NCBI GenBank assembly: GCA_937916485.1
Contig: CALFSV010000015.1
Coordinates: 15,791-79,790, forward strand
Reading direction: 5' to 3'
DNA length: 64,000 nt
DNA from: an uncultured Paracoccaceae bacterium
Lineage (GTDB): Bacteria > Pseudomonadota > Alphaproteobacteria > Rhodobacterales > Rhodobacteraceae
Notes under the pieces: model-generated
What the model was told of the DNA's origin: nothing
The model's database searches: none
Seen by the model: only the letters and a program-made list of their open reading frames with translations
Program-made: the position numbers and the translations under genes
In this document: positions 29,081 through 37,970 of the stretch, piece after piece
Layout: each line of letters starts with the position of its first letter
Position numbering within the stretch: the first letter of the stretch is position 1

Positions 29081-29095
29081 ATGTCAGACATCTGA
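29081..29095 (+). other. Four-codon mini-ORF (MSDI-stop) duplicating the start of the downstream gene
   Basis: ATG TCA GAC ATC TGA lies 79 bp upstream of the real start, which reads ATG TCA GAT ATC. The shared block CGATGTCAGAYATC occurs at 29079-29092 and 29158-29171. A GCGCCC/GGGCGC hairpin sits between them. It could be a decoy initiation site or a remnant duplication of the start region. Confidence 0.4.
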
Positions 29096-29159
29096 ACGCG
29101 CCCTTTGGGCGCCGCGAATGTCTTTTCCCTCCGTATCGCCTGCAACAAGGGCCGCCCCG

Positions 29160-30758
29160 ATGTCAGATATCACCCTTCCGTCCCCCGAAACCGATCAGCC
29201 ACAGCCCGGTGCAATCGAGATCACTAAAACCGCCCGGGCCCGCAGCGGCGGCCGCGCCGCGCGCCATGCCGCCCGTTCGGCAAAACTGTCGGACGCCATG
29301 CGTCCGATCCGCCCCGGCATGTCCGGCGGCACCTACAACCCGCTGACCGAGGCCGAAGTCCTGCGCATCCACCGCACCGCCCTGCGGGCGTTGGAGGAAA
29401 TCGGGCTGGCCGATGCCCCCCCGTCAGGGGTCGAGATCCTGACCAAGGCAGGCGCCATTCAGGGCAGTGACGGACGCATCCGTTTCCCCCCCGCCCTCGT
29501 CGAGGACATGATGGCCAAGGCCTGCCGCGACATGACCCTATTCGGGCGCGACGCCTCCAACGACCTGTTCCTGTCTGGCACCCGCGTCCATTACGGCACC
29601 GCCGGTGCGGCGGTGAACGTGGTCGATGTCGAAGGACGCAAGTACCGCGATTCAACCGTGCAGGACATCCATGACGCCGCCCGCATCGTGGACCAGCTCG
29701 ACAATATCCACTTCCTGCAACGGCCCATGGTCGCCCGCGACATCGCCGACAACCTCGAGATGGACCTGAACACCGTCTATGCCTGCTGTGCGGGCACGAC
29801 CAAGCACGTCGGAACCTCCTTCACCGAACCCGCCTATGTGCCCGAAGCGCTTGAGATGTTGCACATGATTGCAGGGGGCGAGGAAGCCTGGCGGGCCCGG
29901 CCCTTTGTCAGCAACTCCAACTGCTTTGTCGTGCCTCCGATGAAGTTCGCCACCGATGCCTGCAAGGTGATGGAGGCCTGTATCGAAGGCGGCATGCCGG
30001 TCCTGTTGCTGTCGGCCGGTCAGGCGGGCGCCACCGCCCCTGCCCCCATTGCGGGTGCCATCGTGCAGGCGGTCGCCGAATGCATGGCGGGCGTGGTCTA
30101 TGTCAACGCCATGTCGCCGGGCTATCCGGCCATCTTCGGCACCTGGCCCTTCGTGTCGGACCTGCGCACCGGCGCGATGTCCGGCGGGTCGGGCGAGCAG
30201 GCCCTGCTGACCGCGGGCTGCGCCCAGATGCACCGCTTTTACGGCCTGCCCGGCGGCGCCGCTGCCGGGATCGCCGACGCCAAGCTACCCGATATGCAAG
30301 CCGGGTGGGAGCAGATGTGCTCGAACGTGATGGCGGGGCTGTCGGGCCTGAACATGGTCTATGAGGCGGCGGGCATGCACGCCTCCCTGCTGGGCTTTTG
30401 TTTGGAAAGCCTGATCCTCGGTGACGACCTTATCGGGCAGGCGATGCGTTGCGTGCGGGGCATTGAGGTGACCGACGACACCATGGCGCTGGAAACCATG
30501 CGCGCCACCTGCATCGGCGGGCCGGGTCACTACCTGGGATCGGACCAGACCCTGTCGCTGATGGAGACCGATTACGTCTACCCCGCCATCGCCAACCGAA
30601 TGTCCCCCAAGGAGTGGGAAGAAAAGAACCGCCCCGACCTGATCACTCAGGCGACCCGGCGCAAGGAGGCAATTTTGGCCAATCGCGCTGCCGCCCGATT
30701 TGCCCCCGACATCGATGCCGCGATCCGCGCCCGGTTCCGGATCCATCTGCCCGCTTGA
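29160..30758 (+). CDS. MttB-family (COG5598) corrinoid-dependent methyltransferase, non-pyrrolysine type
   Basis: 532 aa. The trimethylamine-methyltransferase superfamily is recognised by GGTYNPLTEAEVLRIH near residue 62, SCNSNCFVV-like VSNSNCFVVPPMKFA near 260, and the C-terminal KEWEEKNRPDLITQA near 485. The frame is uninterrupted, with no in-frame amber codon, so it is a non-Pyl member like the glycine-betaine methyltransferase MtgB. Such enzymes move a methyl group from a quaternary amine to a corrinoid protein. ATG at 29160 is preferred over 29118: AAGG precedes it, and the extra 14 residues look unlike the family. No corrinoid protein is adjacent; the one at 50114 is a candidate partner. 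Confidence 0.87.
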   Translation: MSDITLPSPETDQPQPGAIEITKTARARSGGRAARHAARSAKLSDAMRPIRPGMSGGTYNPLTEAEVLRIHRTALRALEEIGLADAPPSGVEILTKAGAIQGSDGRIRFPPALVEDMMAKACRDMTLFGRDASNDLFLSGTRVHYGTAGAAVNVVDVEGRKYRDSTVQDIHDAARIVDQLDNIHFLQRPMVARDIADNLEMDLNTVYACCAGTTKHVGTSFTEPAYVPEALEMLHMIAGGEEAWRARPFVSNSNCFVVPPMKFATDACKVMEACIEGGMPVLLLSAGQAGATAPAPIAGAIVQAVAECMAGVVYVNAMSPGYPAIFGTWPFVSDLRTGAMSGGSGEQALLTAGCAQMHRFYGLPGGAAAGIADAKLPDMQAGWEQMCSNVMAGLSGLNMVYEAAGMHASLLGFCLESLILGDDLIGQAMRCVRGIEVTDDTMALETMRATCIGGPGHYLGSDQTLSLMETDYVYPAIANRMSPKEWEEKNRPDLITQATRRKEAILANRAAARFAPDIDAAIRARFRIHLPA

Positions 30759-30790
30759 GGGGGATGGGGCGTTATTTGGGGGGGCGTTTA

Positions 30791-30850
30791 GGGGGGGCTC
30801 TGCCCCCCGGCCTGCGGCCTCCCCCCGGGATATTTTTGGCGAGATGAGGA
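30791..30850 (+). repeat. Rhodobacterales-type intergenic repeat, copy C (with GGGGGGC hairpin)
   Basis: Reads GGGGGGGCTCTGCCCCCC, then GGCCTGCGGCC, then CCCCCCGGGATATTTTTGG and CGAGATGAGG. It lies after the MttB-family gene, converging on anmK. This is the fullest copy: two hairpins followed by GATATTTTTGGCGAGATGA. Confidence 0.65.
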
Positions 30851-30891
30851 CCGGGGTTGGGTTTTCATGTGAGGCTTGGGCTATGGCCTGC

Positions 30892-32004
30892 TCAGTCTGA
30901 TTGCGGTCGGCTGAGGGTGCCGCCGCCGACGGCGGCCCGGACGCCTGTTGTTGCCGGGCATGACGTGGGCAGGCCCCGGGCGACCCGCGCGGCGAGATAA
31001 GCAAAGGCCTGCGCCTCGAGCATGTCGCCGTCGAGGCCCACCTCTTCGACCGGCAGAACCGGGCAGTCGAGTGCGGCCCCGATCATCGCCATAAGGGTCG
31101 GGTTGTGCCGCCCGCCGCCGCCCACGAGCACCTGCGAGGGCGGCGCGGGGCAATGGGTCATCGCCTGCATCACCGCGCTGGCCGCACAGGCCGTGAGCGT
31201 GGCGGCGGCATCCGTGTCTGGCAGCCCCGCGACGCTGGGCAACAATCCCGACCAGGCATCGCGGTCCAGCGACTTGGGCGGGATCCGCCAGAAGTAGGGA
31301 TGGTCGAGGAAGTCGGTCACCACCGCTTCGGACACCTCGCCTTGGGCGGCGAGTGCGCCGTCCTCATCCCTGCTGAGTCCGCGCCGCAGCATCATCAGAT
31401 CGTTGAGCGGCGCATTGGCGGGGCCGGTGTCGAAGGCCAGGATCGCCCCCTCATCCTCGGGCCGGGCCTTGGTGGGGTCGATCCAGGTCAGGTTGCCGAC
31501 GCCACCGAGGTTGAGGAAGGCCATCGGTGCAGACAGTTTGAGATGCTGCGCCAGGGCGAAGTGGTAGAATGGGGCCAGTGGTGCCCCCTCGCCGCCTAGC
31601 CGGACATCGGCCGTGCGGAAGTCCCAGACCACCGGCCAGCCCAGAACCTCGGCCAAAAGCGCGCCATCGCCGATTTGCAGCGTCCCCCGCCCTTGCGGAT
31701 CATGCGCCACCGTCTGGCCGTGAAAGCCTACCAGATCGACGGGATCGAAGGTAGAAAGAAGCTCTGCATGCACGGTCTCGACGACTTCGGCGGCGGCGGC
31801 GACCTCTGCCCCCTCCCACTTGCCGAGCGCCGCCCGAAGCACGGACTGTTCGTCTGCCGTATAGGGCCGATAGCCGGTCGGGCCAAAGCCCATCATCGTC
31901 ACCCCATCGGTTTCGATCACCGCCGCATCGACCCCGTCGAGGGAGGTCCCCGACATCGCCCCCAGCACCCGCAGGACCTGTCCTGCGCCCCCAGCCTTCA
32001 ACAT
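30892..32004 (-). CDS. anmK: Anhydro-N-acetylmuramic acid kinase
   Basis: 370 aa sugar kinase of the ASKHA fold that phosphorylates and opens 1,6-anhydro-MurNAc during peptidoglycan recycling. The opening [15 protein letters not shown] (phosphate loop) is near residue 14, [11 protein letters not shown] near 92, and [12 protein letters not shown] near 163. ATG at 32004 has AAGGGGAAG immediately upstream; longer starts would overlap tyrS. It is divergent from tyrS with 63 bp between starts, a gene pair often conserved in proteobacteria. Confidence 0.95.
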   Translation of the reverse strand: MLKAGGAGQVLRVLGAMSGTSLDGVDAAVIETDGVTMMGFGPTGYRPYTADEQSVLRAALGKWEGAEVAAAAEVVETVHAELLSTFDPVDLVGFHGQTVAHDPQGRGTLQIGDGALLAEVLGWPVVWDFRTADVRLGGEGAPLAPFYHFALAQHLKLSAPMAFLNLGGVGNLTWIDPTKARPEDEGAILAFDTGPANAPLNDLMMLRRGLSRDEDGALAAQGEVSEAVVTDFLDHPYFWRIPPKSLDRDAWSGLLPSVAGLPDTDAAATLTACAASAVMQAMTHCPAPPSQVLVGGGGRHNPTLMAMIGAALDCPVLPVEEVGLDGDMLEAQAFAYLAARVARGLPTSCPATTGVRAAVGGGTLSRPQSD

Positions 32005-32067
32005 CTTCTTCCCCTTGCGCCAAACGGCTTCTATAGAGTGCCCCGACCGAGCGTTGAGGACAATACG

Positions 32068-33321
32068 ATGACCTACCACCCCAAGTCCGATTTCATGGCT
32101 GTGATGATGCAGCGTGGCTTCCTAGCGGACTGCACCGATTATCAAGGCCTTGACGAGGCACTGAGCAAGGGGGTGGTGCCTGCCTATATCGGCTTTGACG
32201 CCACGGCCAAGTCCCTTCATGTGGGCAGTCTGATCCAGATCATGATGCTGCGCTGGTTGCAAAAGACCGGCCACAAGCCGATCACCCTGATGGGCGGCGG
32301 GACCACCAAGGTCGGCGACCCGTCGTTCCGCGCCGATGAGCGCCCCTTGCTGAGCCCCGAACAGATCGACGCCAATATCGCCGGCATCCGCCGGGTGTTC
32401 TCGGCCTACATCGATTATGCCGAAGCCCCAACTGGCGCTCTGATGCTGAACAACGCCGAATGGCTGGACGAACTGAACTACCTTGATTTCCTGCGCGATA
32501 TTGGCCGGCACTTTTCGATCAACCGGATGCTGAGCTTTGAGAGCGTGAAATCCCGGCTCGACCGGGAACAGTCGCTGTCGTTTCTTGAGTTCAACTATAT
32601 GATCCTGCAGGCCTATGACTTTCTTGAGCTGAACCGCCGCTATGGCTGCCTGCTGCAGATGGGCGGATCGGACCAGTGGGGCAATATCGTCAACGGGATC
32701 GACCTGACCCGGCGGGTGCTGGACCATGAGATTTACGGCCTCACCTCGCCCCTGCTGACCACATCGGACGGCAAGAAGATGGGCAAATCCCAGTCTGGCG
32801 CGGTCTGGCTGGATGCCGACATGCTGTCGCCCTACGAATTCTGGCAGTTCTGGCGCAATACGACCGACGCCGATGTCGGCCGGTTCCTTAAACTCTACAC
32901 CGAACTGCCGGTTGAGGACTGCGACCGTCTGGGCGCGTTGGGCGGGGCCGAGATCAACGAGGCCAAGATCGTGCTGGCCAACGAGGTGACCGGCCTTTTG
33001 CACGGACCCGCCGCAGCGGCGGCAGCCGAGGCGACCGCCCGCGAGGTGTTTGAGAAGGGCGGTGTGGGCGACGACCTGCCGACCCTGACCCTGAGTCGGG
33101 CGGAACTGGGCGACGGCATCTCGATCGTGCAACTGATCGTCCGGACCGGCCTTGCCGCCAGTGGCAAAGAGGCCAAGCGCCTGATCTCGGACAATGGCGC
33201 CCGTATTGACGATGCCCCTCTTGGTGATGCGGGCCTGATGATCGACGCCGCAGCCCTCGCCAGCCCGATAAAGCTGAGTGCCGGCAAGAAGCGCCATGCC
33301 CTGGTGCAGCTTGACGGCTAG
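32068..33321 (+). CDS. tyrS: Tyrosyl-tRNA synthetase
   Basis: 417 aa class I synthetase. The HIGH equivalent HVGSLIQI is near residue 50, the tyrosine-binding [14 protein letters not shown] near 195, and the KMSKS loop [10 protein letters not shown] near 233. A C-terminal S4-like RNA-binding domain ([20 protein letters not shown]) lies near 360-380. GAGGA precedes ATG at 32068. Divergent from anmK. Its stop codon overlaps the stop of a possible small membrane-protein gene on the other strand. Confidence 0.97.
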   Translation: MTYHPKSDFMAVMMQRGFLADCTDYQGLDEALSKGVVPAYIGFDATAKSLHVGSLIQIMMLRWLQKTGHKPITLMGGGTTKVGDPSFRADERPLLSPEQIDANIAGIRRVFSAYIDYAEAPTGALMLNNAEWLDELNYLDFLRDIGRHFSINRMLSFESVKSRLDREQSLSFLEFNYMILQAYDFLELNRRYGCLLQMGGSDQWGNIVNGIDLTRRVLDHEIYGLTSPLLTTSDGKKMGKSQSGAVWLDADMLSPYEFWQFWRNTTDADVGRFLKLYTELPVEDCDRLGALGGAEINEAKIVLANEVTGLLHGPAAAAAAEATAREVFEKGGVGDDLPTLTLSRAELGDGISIVQLIVRTGLAASGKEAKRLISDNGARIDDAPLGDAGLMIDAAALASPIKLSAGKKRHALVQLDG

Positions 33322-33464
33322 GACAGAAGGGCCGCGAGCACGGTAACGACCACCCCGGCGGGGATGGCGAGCAAGAGGGCGGTGATTGCCGCCCCAAGGG
33401 GTGTCATGCGGGGACCGGGGGCGGTGATGCCGCTGATGGGGCCGTGTTTGGGACGCTTTGTCAT
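33318..33464 (-). CDS. Possible small single-helix membrane protein (48 aa)
   Basis: A 48-codon ORF on the minus strand from ATG at 33464 to a TAG that overlaps the tyrS stop. It begins MTKRPKHGP (basic, inside) and ends in a hydrophobic helix, [20 protein letters not shown], consistent with an N-in membrane peptide. No strong ribosome-binding site is visible. It would be divergent from the FemAB-like gene. Function unknown; the helix and the positive N-terminus argue for a real product, while the short length argues for caution. Confidence 0.45.
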   Translation of the reverse strand: MTKRPKHGPISGITAPGPRMTPLGAAITALLLAIPAGVVVTVLAALLS

Positions 33465-33509
33465 GCGGCTATTAAGTCTGGCTTAGGTTTCATCTGGCTT
33501 AATGCCCGC

Positions 33510-34556
33510 ATGACAATTCAAGAGCGGTTCCCCTCACGCGATCCAACCATGCGCGTCCTGACCGAGGTTGGCCTTGATCGAATCGGCATTGATCAAGTCG
33601 GCCTTGGTGAAATGGGGCTGGGTGAGACGGGCATGGCCGAAACCGCCTTTTCGGAAACCAAATATGTCGAAGCTGGCCGCGCCCAGCGGGTCCTGGCCCA
33701 ACCCATGCTGGCGCTTCAGCAAAGCCCGGTCTTTGGAGCGGCACTGACACGGCTCGGGCTGTCTGGCCAGATCGTGGCTCTTGAAGATCGGGGAAATGTG
33801 GTCGGCCAGGCCCTTGTCATGGTCCGCAACCTTGGCCCTTTGGGGCGTTTGGGGCTGATCTCGCGGGGACCGCACTGGCTTATCGAAGATCCGCGGGCGC
33901 GGGCCCGTGCGCTGCGGGCTCTCCCCCCGATGGGCCTTCGGATGATCGAGGCGGAACAGCCCTGCCCTTCGCTGCGGTTGGCAGGCTACCGGCAGGTGAT
34001 GACCACGGCCCATGTCGCCACGTTGGACCTGACCTGCCCGACGGGGCTGGAGGTGGGCCTGCACCCTGCGTGGCGCGGTAGTCTAATGAAGGCCCGGCGT
34101 GCAGGGTTGGAAATCACCGGTGCACCGTTCCATCCAGTCCACGACCTCTGGCTGTTGGAAGAGGAGCGCGGGATGCAGCTCAGAAAGCGGTATCGTGGCT
34201 GGCCCCTGTCCCTTCCCCTCGCGATGGCCGAGGCCAATCGGCAGTCCCTGACCCTGTTCACAGCCCGCAAGGCCGGGGTGACGATTGCGGCGATGTTGTT
34301 TGCACGGCACGCGAGCATGGCCACCTACCTGACCGGCTGGACCGGCGCCGCGGGGCGCGAGGCCTGTGCCCACCACCTGATGCTCATGGACGCGGCGTCC
34401 TGGCTGGCCAGCCAAGGCCACGCCAGCCTTGACCTTGGCACAGTGGACACCGAGGCCGCACCGGGGCTTGCCCGCTTCAAGATCGGATGCGGGGCAAAGG
34501 TGCGGCCCTTGGGAGGCAGTTGGCTGCGGCTACCGTTTTGCGCAATCCCCCTCTGA
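33510..34556 (+). CDS. FemAB/GNAT-like acyltransferase-fold protein with N-terminal pentapeptide-like repeats
   Basis: About 348 aa. The body (residues ~60-345) resembles FemAB/GNAT-type proteins: LGLISRGPHWL near 115, GSLMKARRAGLEIT near 192, and a C-terminal HASLDLGTVDTEAAPGLARFK typical of the second GNAT lobe. The substrate is unknown. Residues ~16-50 are seven five-residue units with a G-[LIM]-x-x-x pattern encoded by 15-nt tandem repeats (33555-33659). Start ATG at 33510 or 33549; neither has a clear ribosome-binding site. Followed after 71 bp by fur/mur. Confidence 0.72.
   Translation: MTIQERFPSRDPTMRVLTEVGLDRIGIDQVGLGEMGLGETGMAETAFSETKYVEAGRAQRVLAQPMLALQQSPVFGAALTRLGLSGQIVALEDRGNVVGQALVMVRNLGPLGRLGLISRGPHWLIEDPRARARALRALPPMGLRMIEAEQPCPSLRLAGYRQVMTTAHVATLDLTCPTGLEVGLHPAWRGSLMKARRAGLEITGAPFHPVHDLWLLEEERGMQLRKRYRGWPLSLPLAMAEANRQSLTLFTARKAGVTIAAMLFARHASMATYLTGWTGAAGREACAHHLMLMDAASWLASQGHASLDLGTVDTEAAPGLARFKIGCGAKVRPLGGSWLRLPFCAIPL
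33555..33659 (+). repeat. Seven tandem 15-nt units encoding GLxxx-type pentapeptides
   Basis: Units begin at 33555, 33570, 33585, 33600, 33615, 33630 and 33645. The encoded units include VLTEV, GLDRI and GLGEM. Drift between units is substantial, so the array is old rather than freshly expanded. It lies inside the FemAB-like coding sequence near its N-terminus. Confidence 0.65.
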
Positions 34557-34627
34557 ACGGCAGGGTGGAAAACCCGGGGCCAAGCCGTTAAAGCCTTTGG
34601 GACATCCTAGCGAACTCCGGGCAGGCC

Positions 34628-35041
34628 ATGACAAAGACGATCCTCGAACGGTGCGAATCCCACGGTCTGCGGATGACAGACCAGCGGCGCACGATCGCCC
34701 GCGTGCTGGAGGCGGCAGAAGATCACCCCGATGTGGAAGAGCTTTACGCCCGATCCTCGGCCGAGGACCCGCGGATTTCCATCGCGACGGTCTACCGCAC
34801 GGTCAAGCTGTTCGAAGAATCGGGAATCCTGGAAAAGCACGAATTTGGCGACGGCCGCGCCCGCTACGAAACCGCCGACCGGGATCACCACGATCACCTG
34901 ATCGACATGCATTCAGGCGAAGTCATCGAGTTTGTCGACCCCGAGATCGAAGAACTTCAGGAACGCATCGCCGCCCGGCTGGGCTATGAACTCAAGGGCC
35001 ACCGGCTCGAGCTTTATGGCGTCCCGGTTCGGCGGCGCTAG
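34628..35041 (+). CDS. fur: Fur-family regulator, alphaproteobacterial Fur/Mur type
   Basis: 137 aa. The N-terminal winged helix reads RMTDQRRTIARVLEAAEDHP and ISIATVYRTVKLFEESG. The C-terminal metal-binding/dimer region HHDHLIDMHSGEVIEF replaces the Cys found in classical Fur with Asp, and no CxxC structural zinc pairs are present. That is the pattern of the alphaproteobacterial Fur subgroup that often works as a manganese-uptake regulator (Mur). Regulon not visible here. ATG at 34628 lies a few bases after GGGCAGG. Confidence 0.88.
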   Translation: MTKTILERCESHGLRMTDQRRTIARVLEAAEDHPDVEELYARSSAEDPRISIATVYRTVKLFEESGILEKHEFGDGRARYETADRDHHDHLIDMHSGEVIEFVDPEIEELQERIAARLGYELKGHRLELYGVPVRRR

Positions 35042-35172
35042 GCACCTTGCCCCTTCCGATGCAGGTGCAATCGCCCTTTCCCTTGGGGCCGCAAGCCTGT
35101 ATCGCCCAGTCATCCCACCCCTGACGGCCCCGCCGGGCCGCCTGTCCCAGCCAGAGCCGCGGAAATGACCAC

Positions 35173-36093
35173 ATGACGCAGAACCTGCGCGGCGCGCTTC
35201 TCATGATCCTCGCCATGGCGCTTTTCGCGATCGAGGACATGTGCATCAAGCTGCTGTCCGCCGATATGTCCACCGGACAGATCATTGCGATCCTTGGCGG
35301 CGGTGGCGCGGTGCTGGTCGGCCTTGTTGCCCTTTTTACGGGACAGCGGATCTGGACGCGGGCGCTTTTGCACCCGGCCGTCATCGGGCGCACTCTGGCA
35401 GAGGTTTTTGGCACCATCGGCTTTATCACCGCCCTCGCCCTGACCCCCATCACCTCGGCCTCCGCGATCCTGCAGGCGCTGCCGTTGGCGGTCACACTCG
35501 GGGCCGCCCTGTTCCTCGGTGAAACCGTGGGCTGGCGGCGCTGGTCTGCCGTGGGGGTCGGGTTCTGCGGGGTCCTGCTGGTCATCCGGCCCGGCCTCGA
35601 CAGTTTTGAACCGGCCTCCCTTTTCGCGGTGCAGGCGGTCATCGGGCTCAGCGCGCGGGATATGCTGACCCGGATAACACCCAAAGAGGTCACCTCCCCC
35701 CAGCTTTCGCTTGCCGCCTTCATCGGTCTGGTACCCACGGGGCTTGTTTTGATGGTGGTCATGGGGCAATCGCCGGTGGCCCTGACACAGGACACCTGGG
35801 CCCTGACGTTCGCCGCAATTGTCATTGGCGTCCTGTCCTATGCGGCCATCGTGGCGGCCACCCGGCTGGGCGACGTGGCGGTGATCGCACCGTTCCGCTA
35901 CAGCCGCATCGCCTTTGCCCTGATCATCGGAACCCTTGTGTTCGGCGAACGGCCCGATCTTGCCACCCTTATCGGGGCCGGGATCATCGTCGCCTCGGGC
36001 TCCTATGCCCTGATCCGCGAGGCCCGGTTGAAACAAAACGCCCGTCGCGAAGATGCCCGCCAAGCTTCCCTCCAACGACCCGCCAAGCTATAG
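35173..36093 (+). CDS. DMT-superfamily (EamA) membrane transporter
   Basis: 306 aa with about ten membrane helices in two EamA repeats (residues ~5-135 and ~150-285). GEVF-type ends GAALFLGETVGWRRW near 115 and IGTLVFGERPDLATL near 255 mark the end of each repeat. Substrate unknown; the family exports or imports small metabolites. Located between fur and eno on the same strand, 131 bp after fur and 36 bp before eno. Confidence 0.85.
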   Translation: MTQNLRGALLMILAMALFAIEDMCIKLLSADMSTGQIIAILGGGGAVLVGLVALFTGQRIWTRALLHPAVIGRTLAEVFGTIGFITALALTPITSASAILQALPLAVTLGAALFLGETVGWRRWSAVGVGFCGVLLVIRPGLDSFEPASLFAVQAVIGLSARDMLTRITPKEVTSPQLSLAAFIGLVPTGLVLMVVMGQSPVALTQDTWALTFAAIVIGVLSYAAIVAATRLGDVAVIAPFRYSRIAFALIIGTLVFGERPDLATLIGAGIIVASGSYALIREARLKQNARREDARQASLQRPAKL

Positions 36094-37404
<1,311 letters not shown>

Positions 37405-37468
37405 TTGACGCCGCCCGCCTTGACCATCCATCCGGGTGTCATTGAACGCCCTACGGGAGCGTAGCCAC

Positions 37469-37891
37469 ATGACCGCCGATGAGTTGATCACCAAGCTTAA
37501 GCTGGCCCCCCATCCCGAGGGGGGCTGGTACCGTCAGACATGGGTCGCCGACGGTCCGGGGCGGCCCTGTGGCACCTGCATCTACTTTCTGCTGAAAGAG
37601 GGCGAGGCCAGCCATTGGCACCGGGTCGATGCGACCGAGGTCTGGCACTTCTACGCCGGTGCGCCGCTGATGCTGAGCCTGTCACCGACCGACGCAGGAC
37701 CAGCGACGGACCACCTTTTGGGGCCAGACTTTGGCGCGGGACAAAGCCCCCAGATTATCGTGCCGGAAAACCATTGGCAGGCGGCCCGGGCCACAACGGG
37801 TTGGACGCTGGTCGGCTGCACCGTTTCGCCGGGGTTCCAATTCGACGGCTTCACCCTTGCCGCGCCGGGTTTTGACATTCCAAGAGACTGA
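37469..37891 (+). CDS. Cupin-family protein (DUF985)
   Basis: 140 aa single cupin of the DUF985 family: HPEGGWYRQTW near residue 14, IYFLLKEGEASHWHRVDATEVWH (opening near 33) with metal-binding His, and WTLVGCTVSPGFQFDGF near the C-terminus. Function unknown; the fold suggests sugar or small-molecule binding. ATG at 37469 has GGGAG at good spacing and is preferred over an upstream start at 37436. A strong terminator follows. Confidence 0.85.
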   Translation: MTADELITKLKLAPHPEGGWYRQTWVADGPGRPCGTCIYFLLKEGEASHWHRVDATEVWHFYAGAPLMLSLSPTDAGPATDHLLGPDFGAGQSPQIIVPENHWQAARATTGWTLVGCTVSPGFQFDGFTLAAPGFDIPRD

Positions 37892-37906
37892 GTCGTTTCA
37901 ATGTTG

Positions 37907-37949
37907 AAAGGGCCGGAGCGGTTTCCCCGCCCCGGCCCTTTTTGTTTTT
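37907..37949 (+). terminator. Rho-independent terminator after the cupin gene
   Basis: AAAGGGCCGG (37907-37916) pairs with CCGGCCCTTT (37932-37941) around a GC-rich loop that can extend the stem, followed by TTGTTTTT. This is the most convincing intrinsic terminator in the window. It ends the eno-cupin transcript; on the minus strand it lies after rne but lacks a T-tract there. Confidence 0.85.
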
Positions 37950-37970
37950 CATACCCTTAGCGGGCTAGGT

